Positions 26,962 to 35,264 of a stretch of 64,000 nt of DNA are shown here, piece by piece (the first letter of the stretch is position 1; every line of letters begins with the position of its first letter). The notes beneath the pieces are model-generated. The model was not told the DNA's origin. It made no database searches and saw only the letters and a list, made by a program, of their open reading frames with translations. A program made the position numbers and the translations under genes. This DNA comes from Clostridia bacterium (lineage in GTDB: Bacteria > Bacillota > Clostridia > Oscillospirales > Acutalibacteraceae), in assembly GCA_017502085.1 (NCBI GenBank), contig JAFVVQ010000057.1, positions 32,976 to 96,975 of the forward strand, given 5' to 3'.

Positions 26962-27506
26962 TTTGTTCTCCTTCTTCCTTTGATATCTTTTCTCTTGTTT
27001 CTGTTGGGATTGATGGGTTTGCCGTATCTGCCTCTGTTAAGATAGTCGGCAGTCAGGAAGCGGTCTTTTGTTGCCCACAGACCGCAGAGATTTGACCAAC
27101 CTTCGCAGTAAAGCCAATAATATGAAATGTCTTTTTCTTTTCTCATCTTTACGAAAACGGGCAGACTGCACCAGATAAGCGAAGGCAATGCAATCACAAG
27201 AAGCCAGAGAGGTCCGAGAATCATTGTCTGCACGGTGTGACCGTATTCGTGAATTTTGATATCGTGCAGACTGTCGCCCGTTCTTTTTGCATTGATGAAA
27301 ATAAACATACCGAGCGAAATGCCGCCGAAATTCTTTTTGTCAATATAGGTTATGAGTGCGTTGTGATACCACTCGCTCTTTGCGCCCTGCGACTTGTAGA
27401 CTGCAAGCATACAGAGACCGATGATATTCTGCAGAAGACCGTATGTAAATTGCCATAAATAAAAAAGAACCGATTTTAATGTTTTCAAAAAAACACCGCC
27501 CCACAA
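26958..27506 (-). CDS. Membrane protein with HEYGH metalloprotease-like motif
   Basis: Up to 182 residues, with two or three hydrophobic segments. The motif IHEYGHTVQ fits the HExxH zinc-binding pattern and is followed by GPLWLLVIALPSL, as in a set of uncharacterised bacterial membrane proteins. No further metal ligand can be assigned with confidence, so proteolytic activity is unproven. Start codons are poor: TTG at 27506 or TTG at 27488, neither with a clear ribosome-binding site. First gene of the operon that ends with araD. Confidence 0.7.
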   Translation of the reverse strand: MWGGVFLKTLKSVLFYLWQFTYGLLQNIIGLCMLAVYKSQGAKSEWYHNALITYIDKKNFGGISLGMFIFINAKRTGDSLHDIKIHEYGHTVQTMILGPLWLLVIALPSLIWCSLPVFVKMRKEKDISYYWLYCEGWSNLCGLWATKDRFLTADYLNRGRYGKPINPNRNKRKDIKGRRRTK

Positions 27507-27518
27507 AGTTATTAATAT

Positions 27519-27547
27519 ATAATAACATAATTTTACCGTTTGTGCAA
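27519..27547 (-). promoter_or_regulatory. Promoter of the araD operon
   Basis: On the minus strand TTGCAC (27547-27542), 17 bases, TATTAT (27524-27519). Confidence 0.55.
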
Positions 27548-27587
27548 CGGTACGCAGAAGAAAAAAAGGTTAAAATAAAAATAATAC

Positions 27588-27616
27588 TTGTCAAAACGGG
27601 AGATGTATGCGATAAT
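27588..27616 (+). promoter_or_regulatory. Promoter of the NSS transporter gene
   Basis: TTGTCA at 27588-27593, 17 bases, GATAAT at 27611-27616, 45 bases before the ATG. Confidence 0.6.
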
Positions 27617-27660
27617 ATTAACTTGTTCGATGAAAATTAAATTAATAAGGAGAGTTTTCT

Positions 27661-29016
27661 ATGACAGAAAAAAGAAGCAGCTTTACGGGCAAAATCGGTT
27701 TTGTCCTTGCGGCTGCGGGCTCTGCCGTAGGTCTTGGTAACATCTGGCGTTTCCCTTATCTTGCGGCTAAATACGGCGGCGGTATTTTCCTGCTTGTCTA
27801 CCTCATTCTTGCGGTAACATTCGGTTTTGCGCTTATGTGCGCTGAAATCGCCATCGGCAGAAAAACAGGTCAGAGCGCGATCAATGCTTTCAAGACTCTG
27901 GACAAGCGTTTCGGTTTTCTCGGAGTTGTTGCGGCAATCATCCCTGCAATCATTCTGCCATATTATTCCGTTATCGGCGGATGGGTTTCAAAATACCTTT
28001 TTGCGTTTGTCAGCGGTGATGCGGCGGCTTCAGCGGCGGACAGCTATTTTACGGATTTTATTTCGAAACCGTTTGAGCCCATAGGATGGTTTCTCATATT
28101 TATCGGTCTGACAGCCTTGGTTGTTCTTTTTGGTGTCGAAAAGGGTATTGAAAAGGTCAGCAAGGTTATGATGCCCGTTCTCGTTGTGCTCACAATCGGT
28201 ATTGCAGTTTATTCTGTAACGATTGACGGCGCAATGGAGGGCGTGAAGTATTACCTGATGCCCGATTTCAGCAGATTCTCGGCAACAACCGTTCTTGCTG
28301 CAATGGGTCAGCTTTTCTATTCGATGTCACTTGCTATGGGCATTATGATTACTTACGGCTCATATATGAAGAAGGAAGTTTCGATTGAAAAATCCGTTCA
28401 TCAGATTGAGATTTTTGATACGGGAATCGCATTTCTTGCAGGTCTTATGATTATCCCTGCAGTCTTTGCTTTTTCCGGCGGAGACGAGGCGGCTCTCGGT
28501 AAGGGTCCCAGCCTTATGTTTATCACGCTTCCCAAGGTGTTCAACAGTATGCCCGCAGGTACGGTTATCGGCGTTGTGTTCTTCCTTCTGGTTCTTTTTG
28601 CGGCACTCACCTCGTCGATTTCTCTTATGGAAACCGTTGTTTCAATCGTCAGAGACAAGCTTGGTTGGGGCAGAAAGACTGCCTGCATCCTGGTTTTTGT
28701 ATTCTGCATTATGCTCGGAATTCCGTCGTCACTCGGTTTCGGTGTATGGGATTTCATTACCGTTGCAGGTCTCTCAATCCTCGATATGTTTGACTTCGTC
28801 AGCAACAGTGTGCTTATGCCGATCGTTGCGTTCCTCACCTGTATTTTTATCGGTTACGTCATCAAACCCAAGGCAATTATCGAAGAAATTGAAATTGGTG
28901 CACCCTTCAAGGCAAAGACTCTTTTCACTGTTATTATCAAGTACGTTGCACCCGTCTGCATTATTCTTATTCTCATTTCATCAATTCTCGACGTGCTCGG
29001 TATTGCAAAAATTTAA
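27661..29016 (+). CDS. Sodium-dependent transporter (NSS/SNF family)
   Basis: 451 residues and 11-12 transmembrane helices, of the LeuT fold. The N-terminal signature SAVGLGNIWRFPYLAAKYGG lines the sodium and substrate sites of TM1, with ALFAALTSSISLMETVVS in TM8. Bacterial members usually take up amino acids such as alanine, tyrosine or tryptophan. AAGGAG precedes the ATG. It is monocistronic, with its own promoter and terminator. The substrate cannot be read from sequence alone. Confidence 0.94.
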   Translation: MTEKRSSFTGKIGFVLAAAGSAVGLGNIWRFPYLAAKYGGGIFLLVYLILAVTFGFALMCAEIAIGRKTGQSAINAFKTLDKRFGFLGVVAAIIPAIILPYYSVIGGWVSKYLFAFVSGDAAASAADSYFTDFISKPFEPIGWFLIFIGLTALVVLFGVEKGIEKVSKVMMPVLVVLTIGIAVYSVTIDGAMEGVKYYLMPDFSRFSATTVLAAMGQLFYSMSLAMGIMITYGSYMKKEVSIEKSVHQIEIFDTGIAFLAGLMIIPAVFAFSGGDEAALGKGPSLMFITLPKVFNSMPAGTVIGVVFFLLVLFAALTSSISLMETVVSIVRDKLGWGRKTACILVFVFCIMLGIPSSLGFGVWDFITVAGLSILDMFDFVSNSVLMPIVAFLTCIFIGYVIKPKAIIEEIEIGAPFKAKTLFTVIIKYVAPVCIILILISSILDVLGIAKI

Positions 29017-29024
29017 CAGGAATC

Positions 29025-29059
29025 ACGGGCTGTCTTTATCGCAAGACAGCCCGTTTTTT
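29025..29059. terminator. Terminator between NSS transporter and degV
   Basis: ACGGGCTGTCTT/AAGACAGCCCGT (29025-29036 and 29043-29054) followed by TTTTT. Confidence 0.85.
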
Positions 29060-29897
29060 ATGCAATGATATGAATGCCGAAAGCTCTCGGTGCACTGTGA
29101 ATGCTGATGATACTTCCGTTTTCGGCAGTGATGATTTTTTCAAATCCCGCGTTGCGGAGTTTTTCGGCAGCAAAATCAAGTTCGGTTTTGCTGATTCCCG
29201 AATGATAAATGAATGCGGCGGATTTGTCGGCAGAAGGAAATTTTTCAAGAATACTTTCGGTATATTTTACTCTTGCCGCATCGGATTTGCCCTTGAATTT
29301 TTCAAGGATTTCGATTCTGCCGTCAACCATACCCGCACAGGGCCTTATCGAAAAAAGATTTGCACCCAGAGCGCTTACTGCAGAGCATCTGCCTCCGAGA
29401 CGGAGAAATTCAACGCTCTCAAGCAGATAAGATACTCGTGTTTTCGGTATCAGTTTTTCGGTTTCAGCGCAGATATCGTCAGCGGAAAGACCTTTGTCAC
29501 GCATTGCGCAACTTTTCAGCGCAAGTAATCCTATGCCGCCTCCGAGATTTTTTGTGTCGATAACGTGGACACCGTTGAACTGATTTGCGGCAATGACGGC
29601 GTTTCGGTGAGTCGATGAGAGCAGAGAGCAGAATGAAAGATGAATAACATCTGCTCCGTCCGAAGTAAATGCCGAAAAATATTCTGCATATTCATTAGGT
29701 GAAACAGCAGAAGTTTTCGGAATTTTGCCTGTTTTTTCAACATATTCAAATACGCCTTTTCCGTTAATGTCAATGCCGTCACGGAGTTCTTTCCGATCTG
29801 CTATAACGTACATCGGCATAATTTCAATACCGTTTTCTCCGGCAAAATTTTTCGGCAGATCGGCGGCGCTGTCAACGCTTATAATAATCTTCTTCAA
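29058..29897 (-). CDS. DegV family fatty-acid-binding protein
   Basis: 279 residues with a TTG start; GGAGGG stands 8 bases upstream. DegV/FakB proteins bind a fatty acid and present it to the FakA kinase to make acyl-phosphate. N-terminal SVDSAADLP, PMYVIADRKELRDGIDI, PKTSAVSPNEYAEYF and IDTKNLGGGIGLLAL are typical. No fakA is seen nearby. Monocistronic and convergent with the NSS transporter. Confidence 0.92.
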   Translation of the reverse strand: MKKIIISVDSAADLPKNFAGENGIEIMPMYVIADRKELRDGIDINGKGVFEYVEKTGKIPKTSAVSPNEYAEYFSAFTSDGADVIHLSFCSLLSSTHRNAVIAANQFNGVHVIDTKNLGGGIGLLALKSCAMRDKGLSADDICAETEKLIPKTRVSYLLESVEFLRLGGRCSAVSALGANLFSIRPCAGMVDGRIEILEKFKGKSDAARVKYTESILEKFPSADKSAAFIYHSGISKTELDFAAEKLRNAGFEKIITAENGSIISIHSAPRAFGIHIIA

Positions 29898-29940
29898 AAA
29901 AATCCCTCCGCAGTTAGTTTAACCGCAGAGGGATATATTA

Positions 29941-31770
29941 TTATCTTTTCAGAGTATCGATGAATTCAAAGAGTTCGACGTAGAATGCGGGAGTTTTCTG
30001 CGATGCGCCGGAGTCAAACGGTGCAAGACCGATAACCGTTCCGTGGTGACCTGTGCGGGTTTCTGAAATGTTCCATATGCCCTTTTCGATGTTTTTCGGA
30101 TCAACCTTACGAACGTCGGAATTGAGGTAATTGCCCTCTTCATCGTTGGGCTTCTGCGCAGAAACAACGCTGACAAGACCGTCGTTTTCCTGCCACGTTT
30201 CGTCGATGACGATTCCGCCGTTGGTTGTGCCTGTGTATGTTCCCATACCAAGAGCGGGTGCCTGAAGAACAACCAGCATATCAAGGGTCGGAATCTGACC
30301 GTTGTTGAGGTTGGTTTTTCTTGTTGCACTGTAAGCGAATGAGAAATAATATACGCTGTCAACCGTTTCGATTTTGTTGTTGAGTGCCGCCGCACCGTCG
30401 GGTGAGAGGTCGTAGGCGGCGTGATCGTTACCCGAAGCGATAACTTTATCAATCGAACTGCGCAGAGAATTTCCTCCCGATGAACTGATTCCGAAATGAT
30501 CGAGCATCAGATCGTATGTGCCGCTGGCAGGTTCAGTCAGATTGTTTGCCAGCATACAGAATGATATGAGCAAATCGGTTGTGCTGACAATATCGGGCTG
30601 AGAAAGAATATCATCCATATTGAGGAATGCCGAAACGAATCCGAGGAGTTTACTGCCCGAAGTGATTTTACCGATGCTTGAAAGCAACGAGCCTGAATTA
30701 TTGATGATTTCAGTGAGTGATGAGCCGTTATGCGGAGCGCAAAGAGTTGTCACACTGTATACCCAGTCGCCTTTTCCGCCTTCAAAAAGCGGAGAAACTT
30801 CGTTGCCCGAAATTTCTTTTTCTGCTTCGCTTCCGTATTCGAGGAGCGAGGTGAGAAGTCTGATTGTCGCACCGCCGAAGCTGTGACCGACAAGGTTGAT
30901 CCGCTGAAGCTGACCGCCGTTGATTTTCTGACCCCAGTTTTCAATGAGCGGTTCGGAATAAGTTCTGCCGAAGCGCTGATGGTTATGCTCTTTTGAGTGA
31001 GCTTCACCGTAGTCTACCTGAGTGCCCGTGAGCTGAGCGTAAAGTTCGCAGGCTCTGTCCCATGCGCTCGAAACGGGACCTACACTGGGAGTATAAACTT
31101 CAAAGCCTTTCGCTCTGAGCTGAGCGGTGAGGCTTCCCGAGGTTGAGCCCCAATAGGGGACAACACCATTGAGTCCTGAATCTTCGCCCCAGCCTCCGAG
31201 ACCGTGGACAAGCACGAAGGGATACTGGACTCTGCCGCCGTTGAGAGACCACCACGCATTTTTGATCTGACCCCAGTAAAGAGGGATACAGAGGGTTGCA
31301 ATCATAATGCAGAAAACGAGAATCCATGCAATCAGGGATTTCGGATTGAATTTTTTGCCGACAGCATTTCCGTTGCCGCTCGGTGCGGGAGCAACGGGCG
31401 GAGTAACGGTGTTTGAATTATCTGAATAATCATCGCCGTCATTGGCGGTAAAGTTGTTTTCGGGAGTGTATTCGGGAACGTATTCGGGGATTGGTGCGTC
31501 GGTATCAACGCCCGATAAATCGATTTCCGCAGTATCATACATATCCGATGAAGTTGACGGCGGAGCGGGTGTCGGATCGGGTTTTAAAAGGTAATCGGTT
31601 GAAACACCGAAAATATTGCTTATCAGGAGAATCTTATCGATTTCGGGCACGGCAGCACCTGATTCCCATCTTGAAACGGATTGACGGGAAACACCAAGCA
31701 TTTCCGCAAAAGTTTCCTGCGATAAGCCTCGTTCTTTTCTTAGGTTTAAAATTCTGTCTGAAATAGCCAT
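29941..31770 (-). CDS. XRE DNA-binding domain - transmembrane - family I.5-like lipase fusion
   Basis: 609 residues. Residues 5-62 are an XRE HTH (GLSQETFAEMLGVSRQSVSRW). A Pro/Asp-rich linker (65-140) leads to one transmembrane helix (146-168), and 180-609 form a lipase like those of Staphylococcus and Geobacillus (family I.5). Visible are the oxyanion-hole HGLGGWG, nucleophile S297 in GHSFGG, the Zn-loop pattern DYGEAHSKEHNHQRFG, the acid NDGLVSVVS and a C-terminal GHHG. The topology would put DNA binding inside and lipase outside. AGGAGG lies just before the ATG at 31770. Its own promoter is present. The architecture is read directly; coupling of the two activities is inference. Confidence 0.88.
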   Translation of the reverse strand: MAISDRILNLRKERGLSQETFAEMLGVSRQSVSRWESGAAVPEIDKILLISNIFGVSTDYLLKPDPTPAPPSTSSDMYDTAEIDLSGVDTDAPIPEYVPEYTPENNFTANDGDDYSDNSNTVTPPVAPAPSGNGNAVGKKFNPKSLIAWILVFCIMIATLCIPLYWGQIKNAWWSLNGGRVQYPFVLVHGLGGWGEDSGLNGVVPYWGSTSGSLTAQLRAKGFEVYTPSVGPVSSAWDRACELYAQLTGTQVDYGEAHSKEHNHQRFGRTYSEPLIENWGQKINGGQLQRINLVGHSFGGATIRLLTSLLEYGSEAEKEISGNEVSPLFEGGKGDWVYSVTTLCAPHNGSSLTEIINNSGSLLSSIGKITSGSKLLGFVSAFLNMDDILSQPDIVSTTDLLISFCMLANNLTEPASGTYDLMLDHFGISSSGGNSLRSSIDKVIASGNDHAAYDLSPDGAAALNNKIETVDSVYYFSFAYSATRKTNLNNGQIPTLDMLVVLQAPALGMGTYTGTTNGGIVIDETWQENDGLVSVVSAQKPNDEEGNYLNSDVRKVDPKNIEKGIWNISETRTGHHGTVIGLAPFDSGASQKTPAFYVELFEFIDTLKR

Positions 31771-31794
31771 AACTGACCTCCTGTCTGTGAAGCC

Positions 31795-31823
31795 ATTATA
31801 TCCTAATGCGGCAATAAATTCAA
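31795..31823 (-). promoter_or_regulatory. Promoter of the XRE-lipase gene
   Basis: On the minus strand TTGAAT (31823-31818), 17 bases, TATAAT (31800-31795). A palindromic CCTAGG and a TGTAAACC sequence lie just upstream (31827-31838) and could be an operator. Confidence 0.65.
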
Positions 31824-31889
31824 TCACCTAGGGTTTACATTCAGAAATTTTTTTAAAATTATTTATATTGTAAAGCGGGATTTACAAAA

Positions 31890-31922
31890 AAATCGGCTGT
31901 AAACCGAAGTTTACAACCGATA
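31890..31922 (-). terminator. Terminator of the secreted hydrolase gene
   Basis: Minus strand ATCGGTTGTAAACTTCGGTTTACAGCCGAT then TTTTTTTG. Confidence 0.8.
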
Positions 31923-31937
31923 AACATAAAGTTGACG

Positions 31938-32861
31938 TTATACGTTTTTCTCAAGGAAATCAAGGGTTGCCTTACAGATTTCATCCGCTCTGTTTTCGAT
32001 GCACTGGTGTCCGCCGCCCTCAACAAGGTATGAGGTTGCCTCGGGGAAAGCACCGTTCATTGAATCCTTCATCGTCTGATTGATGATGATATCCTTACTT
32101 GCCTGGCAGATGAAAACGGGGCAGTCGACTTCGTCGGCTCTGTCAAGTGCGGTTGCTTTGACGTTGAACATCATTTCGCACAGACCGCCGCCGAAACCGT
32201 CGTGCTGAGTCGCATCGGTGACACCCGTTACGTCATAATCCATGGCAAATTTCCAATCCATCGTTGCGGCATAGATGATGAGCTTGACGAGAAGATCTAT
32301 GCGGGTGCCGTAATTGAAGAAGAGATTCATAAATCCCTTCATGATTTTTGAGGTCATAATGCCTTCCATTGCCTTCGGAAATTCGCTCTGCGGTGCGGGG
32401 CAGTAGAGAAGGAGTGCTTCGACGTCTTCTTCAATTGCAATGTTGACTGAAACGCCGCCGCCCATGGAGTGACCTGCAATAATCCATTCATCGGTTGGAG
32501 CAATGCTTTTCATAAGGCTTATAACGATATCCTCACGGTCGATGATTTCCATATCACCGTTTTCTCTGGTACTGAAGCCGAAATTCGGAAGGTCTGCAAG
32601 AACGCAGTCATAACCCGCTTCGTTGAGAATCGGCACCATATTGCGCCACGCATAGGTGGAGCAGAGGAACCCGTGGAGCATCATAATTCTGCCTTTTTTT
32701 ATACCTTCGGCAGGAAAAACACGGTAGTGAATACTGTAATCGCCGATTTCATAAAACTGACTGTTTTCATATGGAAGATCGGAATCCGCCGCAAAAGCAA
32801 AACAGGAGCACGCAGAGAAAATGATTGCAAAAATGCAGAGAATACTGATTGATTTCTTCAT
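31938..32861 (-). CDS. Secreted alpha/beta hydrolase
   Basis: 307 residues. A signal peptide (about 1-24, ending CFAFA-AD) is followed by an alpha/beta hydrolase: MMLHGFLCSTYAWRNM with the oxyanion region, nucleophile Ser in GHSMGGG, acid region QASKDIIINQ, and catalytic His in GGGHQCIENRADE. The substrate is unknown; esterase and lipase are both possible. It neighbours the XRE-lipase fusion on the same strand but is separated by a terminator and that gene's promoter. Confidence 0.85.
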   Translation of the reverse strand: MKKSISILCIFAIIFSACSCFAFAADSDLPYENSQFYEIGDYSIHYRVFPAEGIKKGRIMMLHGFLCSTYAWRNMVPILNEAGYDCVLADLPNFGFSTRENGDMEIIDREDIVISLMKSIAPTDEWIIAGHSMGGGVSVNIAIEEDVEALLLYCPAPQSEFPKAMEGIMTSKIMKGFMNLFFNYGTRIDLLVKLIIYAATMDWKFAMDYDVTGVTDATQHDGFGGGLCEMMFNVKATALDRADEVDCPVFICQASKDIIINQTMKDSMNGAFPEATSYLVEGGGHQCIENRADEICKATLDFLEKNV

Positions 32862-32882
32862 TGGTATGTACCTCTTGTGTCA

Positions 32883-33326
32883 TTAAATTTTGCCCGTTGA
32901 GCCGAAGCCGCCCGCACCTCTTTCGGTTTCGTCGAGAGTATCCGCTTCAACGGGAGTGATAAGTGAAACGGGCATAATGACGAGCTGAGCAATTCTTTCA
33001 TCGGGTTGAATGGTGTATTCCTCTTTGAGCTGATTGATGACGCCGACACAGATTTCGCCTCTGTAATCGCTGTCGATAACTCCGACGGAGTTGAGCAGAC
33101 CGATGCCGTGCTTGATGGCAAGACCGCTTCTTGCGAAAACGAATGCCGCAAGTTCCGCGCTCGGAAGCTCGATTGCAATGCCCGTGGGGATGACTGCCTT
33201 ATCGCCGCCGCCGAGGGTTATCGGCTCGTCGATGCAGGCGTATAAATCCATACCCGCACTGCCGGGAGTTGCTCTGAAAGGAATCTTTGCGTTTTCACGC
33301 AGTTTTTTTATCTTGAAGGTTTCCAT
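32883..33326 (-). CDS. dut: dUTP diphosphatase
   Basis: 147 residues, the trimeric dUTPase length. It hydrolyses dUTP to dUMP and PPi, keeping uracil out of DNA. All five family motifs are visible: GSAGMDLYA, PTGIAIELP, ARSGLAIKHGI, GVIDSDYRGEI and the C-terminal P-loop-like RGAGGFGSTGK. The ATG overlaps the ThuA stop by one base (TAATG). Confidence 0.96.
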   Translation of the reverse strand: METFKIKKLRENAKIPFRATPGSAGMDLYACIDEPITLGGGDKAVIPTGIAIELPSAELAAFVFARSGLAIKHGIGLLNSVGVIDSDYRGEICVGVINQLKEEYTIQPDERIAQLVIMPVSLITPVEADTLDETERGAGGFGSTGKI

Positions 33327-34069
33327 TATTTTGCGAGGTCCTCTCTGTATTTTTCTTCGGGAGAAACTTTCTTGTGAGGGCAGGGAATTGTATCTTTGAC
33401 GGGGAGAGCGGGTGATGCCCAGCGGACCGCATTGGTGATGATGCGCTGAACGTATTCGTTATGGAATGTGGGGTTGCTCTCGTGACCGGGCTGGAAATAG
33501 AAGATTTTGCCGAGTCCTCTTGTCCAGGTGCAACCCGAACGGAAAACTTCGCCGCCCGAAAACCAGCCGAGGAAGATGATTTCTTCAGGGGTAGGAATAT
33601 CGAACTGTTCGCCGTACATTTCTTCAGTGCCGAGACTGAAATGATCGGGGATACCCTTTGCGATGGGATGAGTGGGATTGATGTTCCAGATTCTTTCTCT
33701 GTCGCCGTCACGCCATCTGAGGTTACAGGTTGTGCCCATCAGTGCTCTGAAAATCTTCGAGTGGTGACCCGAATGGAGAACGACGAGACCCATACCGCTG
33801 AGAACACGCTTATGGATTTTTTCAACGAGTCTGTCGGGCACTTTGTCGTGAGCCATATGTCCCCACCAGATGAGAACGTCGGTGTTTTCAAGAACCTCGT
33901 CGGAAAGACCGCAACGTCGTTGTGCGAGAGTTGCCGTACGTACTTCCATGTCATCCTGAGTTGAAAGAAAATTCTTTATGCAGCCGTGAATACCTGCGGG
34001 GTAAACCCCTGCAACTTCATTGCTTGTTTTTTCGTGAACGCCTTCGTTCCAAACGGTTACTCTGATCAT
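33326..34069 (-). CDS. ThuA-like domain protein
   Basis: 247 residues. It has the ThuA (trehalose-utilisation) class I glutamine-amidotransferase-like fold: VTVWNEGVHEK, TDVLIWWGHMAH, GMGLVVLHSGHHS, and ARGLGKIFYFQPGHE-type C-terminal motifs. The biochemical role of ThuA proteins is unclear; they often occur with sugar-metabolism genes. It lies between a FemAB-like gene (13-base gap) and dut (one-base overlap) and should be co-transcribed. Confidence 0.85.
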   Translation of the reverse strand: MIRVTVWNEGVHEKTSNEVAGVYPAGIHGCIKNFLSTQDDMEVRTATLAQRRCGLSDEVLENTDVLIWWGHMAHDKVPDRLVEKIHKRVLSGMGLVVLHSGHHSKIFRALMGTTCNLRWRDGDRERIWNINPTHPIAKGIPDHFSLGTEEMYGEQFDIPTPEEIIFLGWFSGGEVFRSGCTWTRGLGKIFYFQPGHESNPTFHNEYVQRIITNAVRWASPALPVKDTIPCPHKKVSPEEKYREDLAK

Positions 34070-34082
34070 CTGTTTAGCTCCT

Positions 34083-35114
34083 TTATCTTATTTTTTTCAG
34101 TATTTCCTGTGATGCGGCAACAATTTTTGCCGCTGTGGGTTTGAGAGTGAGGTCCATTTCGCCCATAAATTCAACGTAATCGCCGTCGAATCTGTGCTTG
34201 AAGCGGTAAAGACCGAAGAGGGGATTGTTTTCGTCAATAACACCTGCAACACCTCTGAAATCATAGATGCGGCAGTTTTCTTCGATTGACCATTTTATCA
34301 TTTCCCACTGAAGCAGGTAATTCGGCATAACCTTTCTGTCGGAGTTTGAAGATGCACCGTAGAAATACCACACCTTGTCGCCCCAAAGAACGGAGATTGC
34401 ACCCGCAATGGGTCTGCCCTCGTAATATGCCATATAGAGTCTTGCCTTGTCTCCGAAGCAGTCGAGGATCCTTGCAAAATACTCTGCGGGACGGAGACTG
34501 AAACCGTCTCTTTCGCAGGTTTCCTTCATCAGTTCAAAGAAAGTCTGAGCCATTTCGCTGCCGTGGATTTTAATCTCGACGTTATTCTTGATTGCGTTGC
34601 GGATTTTTCTTCTGTGGTCGGTGTGGAAGGCGGCAAAAACCTCATCCTCGGTTCTGCCGTTGAGATGAATTCTGATAACGCAGCGGCACTGGTAATCTTC
34701 AAAATTGATTGTGCGTCCTTTGAATACGAAGCCTTCTGCAAGAGCGATTGATTCGTAATCCTTGTTGTCAATCGGAACGTCTTTATCAATTTTCAGAGTG
34801 TATGCATTGTATTTTTTACCCTCTTCTTTAGCTGCGGCAATCAGGGCTGAGAAAGTTTCTTTATCGTCGAAATCGCAGACGGGACCTCTCGGCGCATACA
34901 TCATATGATAAGGAAGTTTGGAAACTTTGCGGAGAAGAACGGCAAGAGTACCGGTTATTTCGCCCGAATCATTGCGGCAAATAACACCGAACCACTTCCA
35001 GTCATTCTTGACATTTCCCCACAGAGAGGTCTGCAGAAAATGACCGTTTACATGTCTCTCGACAAATGAATCGAGTTCGGAAGCACTGTTTATATCAACA
35101 ATCTGTGTTTTCAC
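34083..35114 (-). CDS. FemAB-family peptidyltransferase
   Basis: 343 residues with a GTG start preceded by GAGGA. It has the double-GNAT fold of FemX/FemAB proteins, which add amino acids from aminoacyl-tRNA to the peptidoglycan stem peptide: FLQTSLWGNVKNDWKWFGV, YHMMYAPRGPVCDF, HTDHRRKIRNAIKN, YFYGASSNSDRKVMPNYLLQWEMIKW and YDFRGVAG. It could also be a related methicillin-resistance-type protein of unknown substrate. First gene of an operon with the ThuA-like gene and dut. Confidence 0.9.
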   Translation of the reverse strand: MKTQIVDINSASELDSFVERHVNGHFLQTSLWGNVKNDWKWFGVICRNDSGEITGTLAVLLRKVSKLPYHMMYAPRGPVCDFDDKETFSALIAAAKEEGKKYNAYTLKIDKDVPIDNKDYESIALAEGFVFKGRTINFEDYQCRCVIRIHLNGRTEDEVFAAFHTDHRRKIRNAIKNNVEIKIHGSEMAQTFFELMKETCERDGFSLRPAEYFARILDCFGDKARLYMAYYEGRPIAGAISVLWGDKVWYFYGASSNSDRKVMPNYLLQWEMIKWSIEENCRIYDFRGVAGVIDENNPLFGLYRFKHRFDGDYVEFMGEMDLTLKPTAAKIVAASQEILKKIR

Positions 35115-35150
35115 ATTTTATCCTCACATTCACAAGGTAATATTGATAAT

Positions 35151-35179
35151 ATTATAACCTAAAATATACCGAATTGCAA
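35151..35179 (-). promoter_or_regulatory. Promoter of the FemAB-ThuA-dut operon
   Basis: On the minus strand TTGCAA (35179-35174), 17 bases, TATAAT (35156-35151). Confidence 0.7.
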
Positions 35180-35203
35180 TATCACGCAGATATAATATTT
35201 ATA

Positions 35204-35233
35204 TTGATTTCAGATATTCATATATTGTATAAT
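35204..35233 (+). promoter_or_regulatory. Promoter of the GH30-symporter operon
   Basis: TTGATT at 35204-35209, 18 bases, TATAAT at 35228-35233. It is divergent from the FemAB promoter. Confidence 0.65.
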
Positions 35234-35264
35234 GATTTTGTATTATTGCGGAAGGAAAGAGACT

